Shown here: positions 46,228-56,127 of the stretch, one piece after another
How positions within the stretch are numbered: position 1 is the stretch's first letter
Layout: the number at the start of each line of letters is the position of its first letter
Origin: Thiopseudomonas denitrificans
GTDB lineage: Bacteria > Pseudomonadota > Gammaproteobacteria > Pseudomonadales > Pseudomonadaceae
Assembly: GCF_002866065.1 (NCBI RefSeq)
Contig: NZ_LNJZ01000007.1
Location: forward strand, 306,355 to 370,354
DNA length: 64,000 bases
Reading direction: 5' to 3'
Notes under the pieces: model-generated
Seen by the model: the letters and a program-made list of their open reading frames with translations, nothing else
What the model was told of the DNA's origin: nothing
The model's database searches: none
Program-made: the position numbers and the translations under genes

Positions 46228-47673
46228 TCAGCGCGGGAACACCGGCGGATGCACGCCCGCGATCTCTTCCAGCACGCGCACAACCTGGTGGCTGTAGCCG
46301 TACTCGTTGTCGTACCAGACATACAGGATCACGCGGTTATCGGTGCAGATGGTGGCTTTAGAGTCGACCACACCCGCATGACGCGAACCGACAAAGTCGG
46401 TGGATACCACTTCCTGGGACGCCACATAGTCGATCTGCTTCTGCAGGTCGGAATGCATGGCAATCTGGCGCAGGTACTCGTTGACCTCGTCACGGTCGGT
46501 GTTCTTTTCCAGGTTCAGGCTGAGAATGGCCATGGATACGTTGGGGGTCGGCACACGGATGGCGTTACCGGTCAGCTTGCCCTTCAGGAACGGCAGCGCC
46601 TTGGCAGCTGCTGTGGCGGCACCGGTTTCGGTGATGACCATGTTCAGCGCGGCGGCACGACCACGACGGCTGCCCTTGTGGAAGTTGTCGATCAGGTTCT
46701 GGTCGTTGGTGTAGGAGTGGACGGTCTCCACGTGACCATTGACGATGCCGAACTTGTCATTGATCGCCTTCAGCACCGGCACAATGGCGTTGGTGGTGCA
46801 GGACGCCGCAGAGATGATCTTGTCATCGGCGGTGATGTCCTTGTGGTTGATGCCGTGCACAATGTTCTTCATATCGCCCTTGCCGGGCGCGGTCAGCAGA
46901 ACACGGGCTATACCGGGGCGGTTCAGGTGCTGACTCAGACCTTCCTCGTCACGCCAGCGACCGGTGTTGTCCACCAGCAGTGCATCCTTGATGCCGTACT
47001 GGGTGTAATCCACGGTAGTCGGGTCGTTGGAATAGATGAACTTGACCAGGTTGCCGTTAATGTTCAGCGCGTTGCTTTCCTCGTCAACAACGATGGTGCC
47101 CTTGAATGAGCCATGTACCGAATCGCGACGCAGCAGGCTGGCACGCTTCATCAGATCGTTCTCGGCACCCTTGCGCACCACCACGGCACGCAGGCGCAGG
47201 CCGTCACCGGCACCTACGCGGTCAACCAGGATCCGTGCCAGCAGGCGGCCGATACGACCAAAACCGTACAGCACGACATCAGTGCCCTGATGTTTGTTTT
47301 CACTACGCTTGCCCACTACATCGGCCAGCTCGGCGCGCACGAATTCATCCATGGTGCGGCCATTGCCTTCAGCCTTGTATTTGACCGCCAGCTTGCCCAA
47401 GTCAACCGAAGCGGCACCCAGATCCAGCTTGCTCATGGCCTCGATCACCGGATAGGTGTCACGCACCAGCAGGTCATCATTGCCGACACGGTGACGGGCA
47501 GAACGGTGTGCCCTGAGGATGGCGATGACGGAACGATTAATCAGGCCACGTCCATAAATGGAGGTGATCACGTTATTGTTGCGGTACAACTGACCAATCA
47601 GGGGAATCATCGATTCGGCTAATGTCTCGCGCTCAATCCAGTCGCGCAGGCACTGTTCTGTTTTCTCAGTCAC
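46228..47673 (-). CDS. Glyceraldehyde-3-phosphate dehydrogenase with N-terminal extension
   Basis: 481 residues, about 130 more than GapA. The extension (residues 1-130, helical) precedes the Rossmann start VVLYGFGRIGRLLARIL. Nucleophile Cys292 in SAASCTTNAIVPVLKAIND; C-terminal WYDNEYGYSHQVVRVLEEI. Such long GAPDHs are standard in pseudomonads next to mfd and are thought to serve gluconeogenesis; cofactor preference is not obvious. Divergent from mfd. Confidence 0.93.
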   Translation of the reverse strand: MTEKTEQCLRDWIERETLAESMIPLIGQLYRNNNVITSIYGRGLINRSVIAILRAHRSARHRVGNDDLLVRDTYPVIEAMSKLDLGAASVDLGKLAVKYKAEGNGRTMDEFVRAELADVVGKRSENKHQGTDVVLYGFGRIGRLLARILVDRVGAGDGLRLRAVVVRKGAENDLMKRASLLRRDSVHGSFKGTIVVDEESNALNINGNLVKFIYSNDPTTVDYTQYGIKDALLVDNTGRWRDEEGLSQHLNRPGIARVLLTAPGKGDMKNIVHGINHKDITADDKIISAASCTTNAIVPVLKAINDKFGIVNGHVETVHSYTNDQNLIDNFHKGSRRGRAAALNMVITETGAATAAAKALPFLKGKLTGNAIRVPTPNVSMAILSLNLEKNTDRDEVNEYLRQIAMHSDLQKQIDYVASQEVVSTDFVGSRHAGVVDSKATICTDNRVILYVWYDNEYGYSHQVVRVLEEIAGVHPPVFPR

Positions 47674-47808
47674 GTGAAATACCTGTAGTGAGATTAAAAA
47701 AGGGACTACATTATCAACTTATCGCCGCAAAGCGGCAAGCCTTTACACTGGCCGGCTGTCGACTTGCTGGTTACAATTCGCGCTTTGACCAATTTCCAAG
47801 GCTGTCCC

Positions 47809-50800
47809 GTGTCCCTACCTGCAGTACCCCCGTCCCCCCAATCCTCCGGCAAACAGACCTGGCACAGCCTGTACGGCTCGTCACGCAGCCTTTTACTGGC
47901 GCTGGCCACCGCCGGCCGGCAGCAGCTCAGCGTGCTGCTCACCGACAACAGCCAGAACGCCCTGCAGCTGCAGGATGAGCTACGCTTCTATGCTCCCGAC
48001 TTGCCGGTGGTGCTGTTCCCCGACTGGGAGATCCTGCCCTACGACCTGTTCTCGCCGCACCAGGACATCATCTCGCAACGCATCGCCGCCCTGTACCAGC
48101 TACCACAGATGCAGCATGGCGTGCTCATCGTGCCGGTTAGCACTGCGCTGCAGCGGCTGGCCCCGAAGGAATTCCTGCTCGGCGGCAGCCTGATGCTGGA
48201 TACCGGCCAGACGCTGGATATCGAGAACATGCGCGGCCGGCTGCAAGCCGCCGGCTACCACTGCGTCGATACCGTTTACGAACATGGCGAGTTTGCCGTG
48301 CGTGGCTCGCTGCTGGACCTCTACCCCATGGGCAGCGAACAGCCTTATCGCATAGACCTGTTCGACAACGAGATCGAAACCCTGCGTACCTTCGATCCGG
48401 AAAGCCAGCGCTCCATCGACCAGGTAGACAGCATCCGTCTGCTGCCGGCACGCGAGTTTCCCTTCGACAGCCAAAGCCGCACGGATTTTCGCAACCGTTT
48501 CCGTGAACGCTTCGATACCGACTTCCGGCGCTGCCCGATTTTCCAGGACGTCAGCAACGGCATCCTGGCCAGCGGCATCGAGATCTATCTGCCACTGTTT
48601 TTTGAGCAGACCGCCACCCTGTTCAGCTACCTGCCGGACGACTGCCTGCTGTTCACCCTGCCCGGTATCGAACAGGCCGCCGAGAGTTTCTGGCAGGACG
48701 TGCGCAGTCGCCACGAGGACCTTCGCGGCGACATCGAGCGCCCGCTGCTGCCACCGGCCGAGCTGTACTTGCCGGTCGAGGAGTTCTTCGCCAGCCTCAA
48801 GCTGCATCCACGCATCATTCTGGACAGCCGTGCTGCCGAAGCCGGTATCGGCCGTACCAACTTGCCGGTTGCTCCCCTGCCCGACCTGACCCTGAACGCC
48901 CGTGCCAGTCAGCCGCTGGCCGGCCTGCAGGCGTTCATCGAAAGTTTTGCCGGCCGCATCCTGTTCACTGCCGAAACCGCCGGCCGCCGCGAAATCCTGC
49001 TTGAGTTGCTTGAGCGCATCGGCCTCAAACCACAGGCCGTAACCAGCTGGCAGGAATTTCTTGTCAGCCCGGAGCCACTGTGCATCTGCGTCGCTCCACT
49101 GACCGAAGGTCTGCTGCTGGACAGCCTGGCGGTGATCCCGGAAAGCGCCCTGCTCGGCCAGCGCATCAGCCAGCGTCAGCGCCGCGACAAGGCCAGCGAA
49201 CACGCCAGCGAACTGGTCATCCGCAACCTGACCGAGCTGCGTGAAGGCGCACCGGTAGTACACATCGACCACGGTGTCGGCCGCTACCGGGGCCTGACCA
49301 CCCTGACCGTTGATGGCCAGGCCACCGAGTTCCTGCAGCTGGAATACGCCGAGCAGGCCAAGCTTTACGTTCCGGTTGCTCACCTGCACCTGATCGCCCG
49401 CTATAGCGGTAGTGATGATGACGGCGCACCGCTGCATCGCCTCGGCTCGGACCAGTGGAGCAAGGCCAAGCGTAAAGCCGCCGAGCAGGTGCGTGACGTT
49501 GCCGCCGAGCTGCTGGACATCTATGCCCGCCGTGCTGCCCGCAAGGGCTTTGCCTTTGGCAACCCGGGAGCCGATTACGCCAGTTTCAGCGCCGCCTTCC
49601 CTTATGAGGAAACTCCCGATCAGCAAGTGGCCATCGATGCCGTACGCCGCGACATGCTGGCCGGCACCCCGATGGACCGCCTGGTCTGTGGCGATGTCGG
49701 CTTCGGCAAGACCGAAGTGGCCATGCGTGCAGCCTTCATTGCCGTACACAGCGGCAAGCAGGTGGCGGTACTGGTACCCACCACATTGCTGGCCCAGCAG
49801 CACTACAACAGTTTCCGTGACCGCTTTGCCGACTGGCCGGTAAAGGTGGAAGTGATGAGCCGCTTCAGCAGCGCCAAGGACACCAAGGCGGCACTCGGCC
49901 AGCTGGCCGAAGGCAAACTGGATATCGTCATCGGTACCCACAAACTGCTGCAGGATGACGTCAAGTTCGACAATCTCGGACTGGTCATCATCGACGAGGA
50001 GCACCGCTTCGGCGTGCGCCAGAAAGAACGCCTCAAGGCCCTGCGCAGCGAAGTGGATATTCTTACCCTGACTGCCACGCCGATTCCGCGCACATTGAAC
50101 ATGGCCTTCTCCAACCTGCGTGATCTCTCGATCATTGCCACACCACCAGCCCGCCGCCTGTCGGTGCGCACCTTTGTCATGCCGCGCCAGGACGCCATCG
50201 TCAAGGAAGCCCTGTTGCGAGAGCTGCTGCGCGGTGGTCAGGTGTACTACCTGCACAACGATGTAAAAACCATCGACAAGTGCGCTGAAGATCTGGCCAA
50301 ACTGGTGCCGGAAGCGCGCATCGGCGTCGGTCACGGCCAGATGCGCGAGCGCCAGCTGGAACAGGTGATGGCCGATTTCTACCACAAGCGCACCAATGTG
50401 CTGGTGGCCACTACCATCATCGAAACCGGTATCGACGTACCCAGCGCCAACACCATATTGATTGACCGCGCCGACAAGTTCGGCCTGGCCCAGCTGCACC
50501 AGCTGCGCGGCCGTGTTGGCCGCAGTCACCATCAGGCCTATGCCTACCTGCTGGTGCCCAGCGGCAAGAAACTGACCACCGATGCGGAAAAACGCCTGGA
50601 GGCCATCAGTAACGCCCAGGATCTGGGAGCCGGCTTCGTACTCGCCACCCACGATTTGGAAATCCGAGGGGCCGGCGAGCTGCTCGGTGACGGCCAGAGC
50701 GGCCAGATCCAGTCGGTCGGCTTCAGCCTCTACATGGACATGCTCGAACGGGCGGTACAGGCGATCAAGGACGGCAAGGAGCCGGATCTGGAACAGCCGC

Positions 50801-51243
50801 TGGATAACGGTGCCCAAGTCAGCCTGCGCATTCCGGCACTGATTCCGGACGACTACCTGCCCGACGTGCACAGCCGCCTGATGCTGTACAAGCGAATTGC
50901 CTCGGCACCCGACGAGGAAGCCCTGAAAGACCTGCAGGTGGAAATGATCGACCGCTTCGGCCTGTTGCCGCAGCCGGCGAAAAATCTGTTTGCCCAGGCT
51001 TCGCTCAAACTCAGGGCCGACCAGCTGGGCATCATCAAACTGGATGCCAACGATGAAGGCGGCCGTCTGGAGTTCAGCTCCAGCACGCCGGTAGACCCGA
51101 TCAAGCTGATCAAGCTGATCCAGAGCCAGCCCAAACGCTACAAATTTGAAGGCGCCACCGTATTCCGTTTCAGCGCCCCCATGGATACAGCCGCCGAGCG
51201 TTTTGCTATGCTTGATGCCCTGCTGGACCAGCTATCGAACTAA
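47809..51243 (+). CDS. mfd: Transcription-repair coupling factor Mfd
   Basis: 1144 residues (E. coli 1148). UvrB-like N-terminal module (VLFPDWEILPYDLFSPHQDIISQR), CarD-like RNA polymerase-interaction domain (GAPVVHIDHGVGRYRGL), RecG-like motor with Walker A GDVGFGKTEVAMRAA (~628) and IIDEEHRFGVRQKE (~728), GTHKLLQDDVKF, GRVGRSHHQAYAYLL, and C-terminal TRCF domain. GTG at 47809 with AAGG upstream is the likely start; the frame extends 45 bases further without a site. Confidence 0.96.
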   Translation: MSLPAVPPSPQSSGKQTWHSLYGSSRSLLLALATAGRQQLSVLLTDNSQNALQLQDELRFYAPDLPVVLFPDWEILPYDLFSPHQDIISQRIAALYQLPQMQHGVLIVPVSTALQRLAPKEFLLGGSLMLDTGQTLDIENMRGRLQAAGYHCVDTVYEHGEFAVRGSLLDLYPMGSEQPYRIDLFDNEIETLRTFDPESQRSIDQVDSIRLLPAREFPFDSQSRTDFRNRFRERFDTDFRRCPIFQDVSNGILASGIEIYLPLFFEQTATLFSYLPDDCLLFTLPGIEQAAESFWQDVRSRHEDLRGDIERPLLPPAELYLPVEEFFASLKLHPRIILDSRAAEAGIGRTNLPVAPLPDLTLNARASQPLAGLQAFIESFAGRILFTAETAGRREILLELLERIGLKPQAVTSWQEFLVSPEPLCICVAPLTEGLLLDSLAVIPESALLGQRISQRQRRDKASEHASELVIRNLTELREGAPVVHIDHGVGRYRGLTTLTVDGQATEFLQLEYAEQAKLYVPVAHLHLIARYSGSDDDGAPLHRLGSDQWSKAKRKAAEQVRDVAAELLDIYARRAARKGFAFGNPGADYASFSAAFPYEETPDQQVAIDAVRRDMLAGTPMDRLVCGDVGFGKTEVAMRAAFIAVHSGKQVAVLVPTTLLAQQHYNSFRDRFADWPVKVEVMSRFSSAKDTKAALGQLAEGKLDIVIGTHKLLQDDVKFDNLGLVIIDEEHRFGVRQKERLKALRSEVDILTLTATPIPRTLNMAFSNLRDLSIIATPPARRLSVRTFVMPRQDAIVKEALLRELLRGGQVYYLHNDVKTIDKCAEDLAKLVPEARIGVGHGQMRERQLEQVMADFYHKRTNVLVATTIIETGIDVPSANTILIDRADKFGLAQLHQLRGRVGRSHHQAYAYLLVPSGKKLTTDAEKRLEAISNAQDLGAGFVLATHDLEIRGAGELLGDGQSGQIQSVGFSLYMDMLERAVQAIKDGKEPDLEQPLDNGAQVSLRIPALIPDDYLPDVHSRLMLYKRIASAPDEEALKDLQVEMIDRFGLLPQPAKNLFAQASLKLRADQLGIIKLDANDEGGRLEFSSSTPVDPIKLIKLIQSQPKRYKFEGATVFRFSAPMDTAAERFAMLDALLDQLSN

Positions 51244-51261
51244 CCAACCGGAAATTCAAAC

Positions 51262-51789
51262 ATGCGTACACGTTTGCTCAGCCTTCTGCTGCTTGTCTCC
51301 ACTGCCCTGCCCGTTTGGGCCGCCGACAGCTCCCATGTCGAGCTGATCCTGTTCCGTCAGGGCAACATGCAGGCCAGTTATAACAGCAAGCTGGCCCCGG
51401 ACAACTGGGCCGGCAACAGTCAGCATCTGGAAGCGTTCCAGCTGCGCAGCAGCCTGCTGGAAGGCCCGATCGGCAAACTGGTGCCGGCCAACGGCTATAG
51501 CGTCCTGCTGCATCGTGTCTGGCAACAGGACAAGGCTAGCGGACCTGTCCGTATTGCCCTGAGCAGTGGTGACGAGATTTTCGGCCATCATCCGGTTGAA
51601 GGCACGCTGACCCTGGAGCAGGACCAGAGCAACAAGGTCGCCCTGGACCTGTGGATCAACGAATTCAAGGCCGACGGCAACCTGGCGCGCAGCGAACGAC
51701 TGCAACAAACCGCGGCCGTACCCCATAACGAGTTGACCTACATCGACTATGGCGACCTGGGCGTGCTGATCCGTATCCAGCCACAGTAA
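51262..51789 (+). CDS. csiV: CsiV-family protein
   Basis: 175 residues: signal peptide (RLLSLLLLVSTALPVWAA) and a domain of the CsiV family (SHVELILFRQ, LRSSLLEGPIGKLVPANGYSVLLHRVWQQ, VEGTLTLEQDQSNKVALDLWINEF). CsiV is a peptidoglycan-binding/outer membrane factor described in Vibrio and found beside mfd in gammaproteobacteria. Nineteen bases after mfd. Confidence 0.85.
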   Translation: MRTRLLSLLLLVSTALPVWAADSSHVELILFRQGNMQASYNSKLAPDNWAGNSQHLEAFQLRSSLLEGPIGKLVPANGYSVLLHRVWQQDKASGPVRIALSSGDEIFGHHPVEGTLTLEQDQSNKVALDLWINEFKADGNLARSERLQQTAAVPHNELTYIDYGDLGVLIRIQPQ

Positions 51790-51793
51790 TTCC

Positions 51794-51870
51794 GTAGGTT
51801 CGAATTTATTCGAACAAACCGGACATAACTGTGCGCACGGCGGCTCATGTGCGAATAAATTCGCACCTAC
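51794..51870. repeat. REPIN-like inverted pair, AT-cored family
   Basis: Left hairpin GTAGGTTCGAATTTATTCGAAC, a 33-base spacer, and right hairpin GTGCGAATAAATTCGCACCTAC (the reverse complement of a GTAGGTGCGAATTTATTCGCAC form). Fills the convergent gap between csiV and murB. The same unit recurs at 53509, 61389 and 61653. Confidence 0.8.
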
Positions 51871-51894
51871 CAAACAGGCAGCAATCTGCAGGCG

Positions 51895-52923
51895 TTACTC
51901 GGCGTCTATCACCACCGGCTCGATTTCAAGGTTGACACCATAGCGCCCGGCAATGTCCTCCCGGATCTGCGCAGCCAGCGCCAGTACATCCGCGCCACTG
52001 GCAGCGCCATGGTTGACCAGCACCAGCGCCTGTTGCTGATGTACACAAGCATCACCAACACACTTGCCCTTCCAGCCAGCCTGCTCGATCAGCCAGCCGG
52101 CGGCCAGCTTCACCTGGCCGTCAGCCAGCGGGTACTGCACCATTTCCGGATATCGCTGTTTAAGTTCAGCAGCCTGCCCGGCAGCAATTACAGGGTTCTT
52201 GAAGAAACTGCCGGCATTGGATAGCACCGCCGGATCCGGCAGCTTGGACTGACGGATGGCAATCACTGCATCACTGATATCCAGCGGGGTTGGTTCGCTG
52301 ATGCCGCGACGCTCCAGCTCGGCACGGATCGGGCCGTACTCCAGCTGCAACTGCGGCCGCTTGCGCAAGCGCAGGTCGATACTCAGAATCACCCGCCGGC
52401 CCGGCTCGCGCTTGAACAGACTGTCGCGATAATCAAATCGGCACTCTTCGACCGACAGATGCTTGAGGCCGAAATCCAGCGCATCCAGCACCAGTACTTG
52501 CTGCAACACATCCCGGACTTCCACGCCATAGGCACCGACATTCTGCACCGGTGCAGCACCAGCGGTGCCGGGAATCAGGCTCAGGTTTTCCAGTCCGGAC
52601 CAGCCCTGCTCCAGCGTCCAGCGCACCAGTTCGTGCCAGTTCTCGCCAGCCTGGGCACGTACCCAGACGTGCTCGTCGTCTTCGTGCACCACACGCTTGC
52701 CGCTCATTTCCAGACGGATCACCAAACCGGGCACATCGCCGGCCAGCACCAGGTTGCTGCCACCACCGAGCAACAGCCAGGGCTGGTCGTTTTCTATCGC
52801 CCAGCGCATTGCCGCCTGCAACTGTGGCTGGATGCGTACATTGGTGAAGTAGCGGGCGCGGGCGCTAACGCCCAACGTGTTGTACGGACGCAGGTCGACC
52901 TGCTCTTGTGGCTGAAAACTCAC
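51895..52923 (-). CDS. murB: UDP-N-acetylenolpyruvoylglucosamine reductase
   Basis: 342 residues, type I MurB. FAD blocks YNTLGVSARARYF, WLLLGGGSNLVLAGD, LSLIPGTAGAAPVQNVGAYGVEV; active-site Ser in LSNAGSFFKNPVI. NADPH-dependent reduction in peptidoglycan synthesis. Start GTG at 52923 with AGGAG ahead, overlapping the phosphatase stop. Confidence 0.96.
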   Translation of the reverse strand: MSFQPQEQVDLRPYNTLGVSARARYFTNVRIQPQLQAAMRWAIENDQPWLLLGGGSNLVLAGDVPGLVIRLEMSGKRVVHEDDEHVWVRAQAGENWHELVRWTLEQGWSGLENLSLIPGTAGAAPVQNVGAYGVEVRDVLQQVLVLDALDFGLKHLSVEECRFDYRDSLFKREPGRRVILSIDLRLRKRPQLQLEYGPIRAELERRGISEPTPLDISDAVIAIRQSKLPDPAVLSNAGSFFKNPVIAAGQAAELKQRYPEMVQYPLADGQVKLAAGWLIEQAGWKGKCVGDACVHQQQALVLVNHGAASGADVLALAAQIREDIAGRYGVNLEIEPVVIDAE

Positions 52924-53384
52924 AGGCTGCTCCTGACTTCATTCAACAGGGCTTCGCTGGCCTGCTCCAGCATGTCGAGCACGAGCTCGAAACCGTCTTC
53001 GCCGCCGTAGTAGGGGTCGGGCACTTCACGGGTTCCCAGGCCAAAACGTGGCAAGTACAGCGCCAGCTCGGCCTTGCCATCTGCCGGGCGGATCGCCTTG
53101 AGGTTGGCCAGGTTGCTTTCGTCCATGGCCAGAATCAGATCGAATTTGTGGAAGTCCTCTGCCACTGCCTGGCGCGCCCTGAGTACCGACAGGTCATAAC
53201 CCCGCCGGGCAGCTGCCTTGATGGTGCGCGGATCTGGTGTCTTGCCGGTGTGCCAGTCGGCGGTACCGGCCGAGTCGATGGTGACTTTATCGTCCAGCCC
53301 CGCCTGTTTTACATAACGGCGGAACACACCCTCGGCAGTGGGCGAGCGGCAGATATTGCCAAGACAGACAAACAGGACTTTCAA
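52920..53384 (-). CDS. Low-molecular-weight protein tyrosine phosphatase
   Basis: 154 residues. P-loop VCLGNICRSPTAEG (C-x5-R-S near the N-terminus) and DPYYGGEDGFELVLDMLE carrying the general acid Asp. A TTG at 53384 gives the family N-terminus MKVLFVCLGN and has GGAG six bases ahead; a TTG four codons earlier is unlikely. Acts on capsule/exopolysaccharide kinases in other species; here it lies with kdsB and murB. Confidence 0.93.
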   Translation of the reverse strand: MKVLFVCLGNICRSPTAEGVFRRYVKQAGLDDKVTIDSAGTADWHTGKTPDPRTIKAAARRGYDLSVLRARQAVAEDFHKFDLILAMDESNLANLKAIRPADGKAELALYLPRFGLGTREVPDPYYGGEDGFELVLDMLEQASEALLNEVRSSL

Positions 53385-53508
53385 TGATCTCTCCAAAAAT
53401 TGAAGGGTTATCCGTCACCACCGCGCCTGACGCGGACATCTCCTTATTGCTGGTGGAGATTCTGGTCAAGCCCGGCAATGACGGTTGCTCTACAACAATA
53501 CACACCCT

Positions 53509-53624
53509 GTAGGTTCGAATTTATTCGAACAAAATTAACAATATCAGACGCAGGCGCAGTTCTCGTGCGAGTTTCTCTCACAGCACCAGCGGGATGTTTT
53601 GTGTGCGAATAAATTCGCACCTAC
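53509..53624. repeat. REPIN-like pair, second copy of AT-cored family
   Basis: GTAGGTTCGAATTTATTCGAAC at 53509-53530 and GTGCGAATAAATTCGCACCTAC at 53603-53624, with a 72-base spacer. Same arms as the unit at 51794, longer spacer. Confidence 0.8.
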
Positions 53625-53644
53625 AGGACACACGGGCTGCTCCT

Positions 53645-53705
53645 GTGCGAAGGGGCTTGCCCCTGAGAAGGCACGCACCTTCTGTCGGGGGCAAGCCCCT
53701 CCTAC
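53645..53705. repeat. REPIN of the GGGGCTTGCCCC family
   Basis: GTGCGAAGGGGCTTGCCCC and GGGGGCAAGCCCCTCCTAC, facing each other, with an inner AGAAGG/CCTTCT inverted repeat. Typical Pseudomonas REPIN layout; directly beside the preceding element. Confidence 0.85.
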
Positions 53706-53727
53706 AAGAGTGTAACTCTAGCGAAGA

Positions 53728-54501
53728 TCACCCGGTCAAACCGGCAAACAACGCCCGTACCCGCTCCAGATCTTCCGGAGTATCCACACCAGCTGGCGGA
53801 GGCTCGATGGCGTCGTCGACGTGAATCTCTTCACCGTGCCACAGGGCACGCAACTGCTCCAGGCACTCGGTCTGCTCCAGCCAGCAAGGCCCCCACTCGA
53901 CAAAACGCTGCAAAAAACCGGCACGATAGGCATAGATGCCGATATGGCGGCGGAAAGGTACGCCGGCCGGCAGCTCATCCGGCTGGGCGACAAAGGCATC
54001 CCGCGCCCAGGGTAACGGTGCGCGGCTGAAGGTCAGCGCCAGGCCATTTTTGTCGGACAACACCTTGACCACGTTGTTGTTCATCAGCGTCGCCATGTCT
54101 TCGATCGGCTCGGCCAGCGTGGCCATGGCCGCTTCCGGGTGGGCAGCCAGGTTGGCCGCCACCTGATCGATGACTGCTGGCGGGATCAGCGGCTCGTCAC
54201 CCTGCACGTTGACCACAATGGCATCCTCCGGCCAGCCCATGATGGAAGCAACCTCGGCAAGACGATCGGTGCCCGACTCATGGTCATCACGAGTCATCAC
54301 CACCTGGGCTCCGAACGCCTGGCAGATATCAAAAATGCGCTGGTCATCAGTGGCAATCACCAGATGTTCAGCTCCGCTTTTCTGCGCCTGCTGCCAGACC
54401 CGCCTGATCATCGGCTGGCCGGCAATGTCCTGCAGCGGCTTGCCGGGAAAGCGGCTGGAGGCATAGCGTGCAGGAATCACCACATAAAAGGGCTGCTGCA
54501 T
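53728..54501 (-). CDS. kdsB: CMP-KDO synthetase
   Basis: 257 residues. Activates KDO for lipopolysaccharide core. Motifs [56 protein letters not shown]-like end ([23 protein letters not shown]). Two bases after trm112. Confidence 0.96.
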   Translation of the reverse strand: MQQPFYVVIPARYASSRFPGKPLQDIAGQPMIRRVWQQAQKSGAEHLVIATDDQRIFDICQAFGAQVVMTRDDHESGTDRLAEVASIMGWPEDAIVVNVQGDEPLIPPAVIDQVAANLAAHPEAAMATLAEPIEDMATLMNNNVVKVLSDKNGLALTFSRAPLPWARDAFVAQPDELPAGVPFRRHIGIYAYRAGFLQRFVEWGPCWLEQTECLEQLRALWHGEEIHVDDAIEPPPAGVDTPEDLERVRALFAGLTG

Positions 54502-54503
54502 GA

Positions 54504-54692
54504 TTATTTTTCCAGGCGTTCGTCATTGGTCAGGGTGCGCGCCTGGCTTTCCAGCATCACCGGAATCCCGTCACGTACCGGAAAAGCCAGAGCGTCCGCC
54601 TTGCAGATCAGTTCGTTCTTGTCCTGATCGTATTCCACTGCACTTTTGCATAGCGGACAGGCCAGCAGGTCCAACAATTTGGTATCCATCAT
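54504..54692 (-). CDS. Trm112-family zinc-ribbon-like small protein
   Basis: 62 residues ([47 protein letters not shown] in outline). Two Cys in ACPLC and one further Cys; Trm112/YcaR family between lpxK and kdsB, the usual place. In eukaryotes Trm112 activates methyltransferases; bacterial role is not settled. GAGG before two consecutive ATGs (54692, 54689); overlaps lpxK. Confidence 0.93.
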   Translation of the reverse strand: MMDTKLLDLLACPLCKSAVEYDQDKNELICKADALAFPVRDGIPVMLESQARTLTNDERLEK

Positions 54693-55702
54693 TCATCACC
54701 TCGGAGTTCGGGAAAGAGTTCAGTCATACAGGCATTCAGCCAGTCAACAAAGGCTGCCGAAGGCTGTGCATCCACCTTCAGGTACCATGCATTGTCCGGC
54801 GCAATTATCCGGCATTTTACCGCATCTTTTTCAGTCATCAGCACCGGCAAATCGTCACCAAACCGCAAGTCTTCAGCAACAAATTGTGCATGATCGGCAA
54901 AGGGATGTTCCTGCGGCTGCCAGCCCAGTTCGCGCAGGGTACGAAAAAAACGTTGCGGGTTACCGATGCCGGCCACTGCATGCACCGCCTGGCCTGCTGG
55001 AAAATGCTCCAGCGACACGTTCTCGCCGCTTGCCACATGCACTAACGCCGTCGGCCGCAACTGCATGGCATAACCCTGCTCCTTGTCGGCCACTGCACCG
55101 TTGAACAGCACGGCATCAACCTCGCCAAGACGACCGACCGGCTCGCGCAGCGGCCCTGCCGGCAGACAGCGGCCATTGCCCAGCCCGCGCGACTCGTCAA
55201 TCAACACCAGCTCCAGGTCGCGCTGCAGCTGATAATGCTGCAGGCCGTCATCCGACAGAATCAGGTCCAGCGGTTCCTGCTCCAGTAACAGCTGAATGGC
55301 CCGGGGACGCTGCGGGTCAATTGCCATCGGCACGCCGCTGCGCTGCACCAGCAGCGCCGGCTCGTCACCGGCCACAGCCGGATCATCCGTAGCGCGTACA
55401 CGCCACGGCCATTCGGGCGGCTGGCCACCATAGCCACGACTGACCACACCCACACGCAAACCGCGGGCGCGGCAATATTCGATCAGCCAGAGAATCAGCG
55501 GGGTCTTGCCGGTGCCGCCCACCGTGATATTGCCGACAATGATCACCGGCACCGGCGCACGGTAGCTATCCAGCTTGCCGCTTAGAAACTGCCTGCGCTT
55601 GCGCTGCACCACGCTGCGATACAGCCTCTCTAGCGGCCATAACGCAACAAGCCCGGCATGCCCTGCATACCAGGCCTGTACCAGCCGTTCGCCCAGTTTC
55701 AC
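54689..55702 (-). CDS. lpxK: Tetraacyldisaccharide 4'-kinase LpxK
   Basis: 337 residues. Membrane-associated P-loop kinase that phosphorylates lipid A disaccharide. Walker [19 protein letters not shown], then GVVSRGYGG and [18 protein letters not shown] start at 55702 overlaps the exbD stop by one base (TAGTG). Confidence 0.96.
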   Translation of the reverse strand: MKLGERLVQAWYAGHAGLVALWPLERLYRSVVQRKRRQFLSGKLDSYRAPVPVIIVGNITVGGTGKTPLILWLIEYCRARGLRVGVVSRGYGGQPPEWPWRVRATDDPAVAGDEPALLVQRSGVPMAIDPQRPRAIQLLLEQEPLDLILSDDGLQHYQLQRDLELVLIDESRGLGNGRCLPAGPLREPVGRLGEVDAVLFNGAVADKEQGYAMQLRPTALVHVASGENVSLEHFPAGQAVHAVAGIGNPQRFFRTLRELGWQPQEHPFADHAQFVAEDLRFGDDLPVLMTEKDAVKCRIIAPDNAWYLKVDAQPSAAFVDWLNACMTELFPELRGDE

Positions 55703-56127
55703 TACTCGGCCTGTGCCTCGACGGTAGTGATGCGCAGATGCACAAAACCAAGCTTGGACGCTGCATCCATCGCGGTCACCACAGCCTGGTGCGGTGCCTT
55801 GCCATCTGCACTGAGGGTTACCGGGATATCCTTCTGGCCGGCGGACGCTTCAATCAGCGCACCCATGATGGCATTCAGGTCATTGCTGGCCAATGCACGC
55901 CCATTAACCGCGTAACGTCCGTCCTGGTCAACCAGCACTTCCAGCGGCTGCTCGAAACGCTCCTCCGGCGGTGTTCCGGTAACGGCTTCCGGCAAATCCA
56001 CCTTGAGCTGGGTTTCACGGGTAAAGGTGGTAGTCACCACAAAGAACAGCAGCAAGATGAATACCACGTCAATGAGCGGGGCCAGGTTGATATCAACCGG
56101 TTCGCGCGCCTTGCGGGGAAATTTCAC
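55702..56127 (-). CDS. exbD: ExbD/TolR-family proton-channel subunit
   Basis: 141 residues: single N-terminal helix with the essential Asp20 ([23 protein letters not shown]) and a periplasmic domain ([11 protein letters not shown]...[19 protein letters not shown]). Works with the adjacent ExbB-type protein. Because it sits between comEC and lpxK rather than with tonB, the partner may be a lipid-export or envelope function rather than TonB. Overlaps exbB by 4 bases. Confidence 0.9.
   Translation of the reverse strand: MKFPRKAREPVDINLAPLIDVVFILLLFFVVTTTFTRETQLKVDLPEAVTGTPPEERFEQPLEVLVDQDGRYAVNGRALASNDLNAIMGALIEASAGQKDIPVTLSADGKAPHQAVVTAMDAASKLGFVHLRITTVEAQAE

Larger units (their letters stand above)
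53385..53727. repeat. Repeat-rich gap between ptp and kdsB
   Basis: 343 bases with no gene. Two REPIN-like units of different families occupy most of it (53509-53624 and 53645-53705); the first ~100 bases hold the phosphatase promoter area without clear boxes. Confidence 0.75.

Noticed and set aside
48100..50871. 923-codon open frame antisense to mfd
   Set aside because: Mfd motifs on the plus strand are unambiguous; the antisense product has no recognisable fold.
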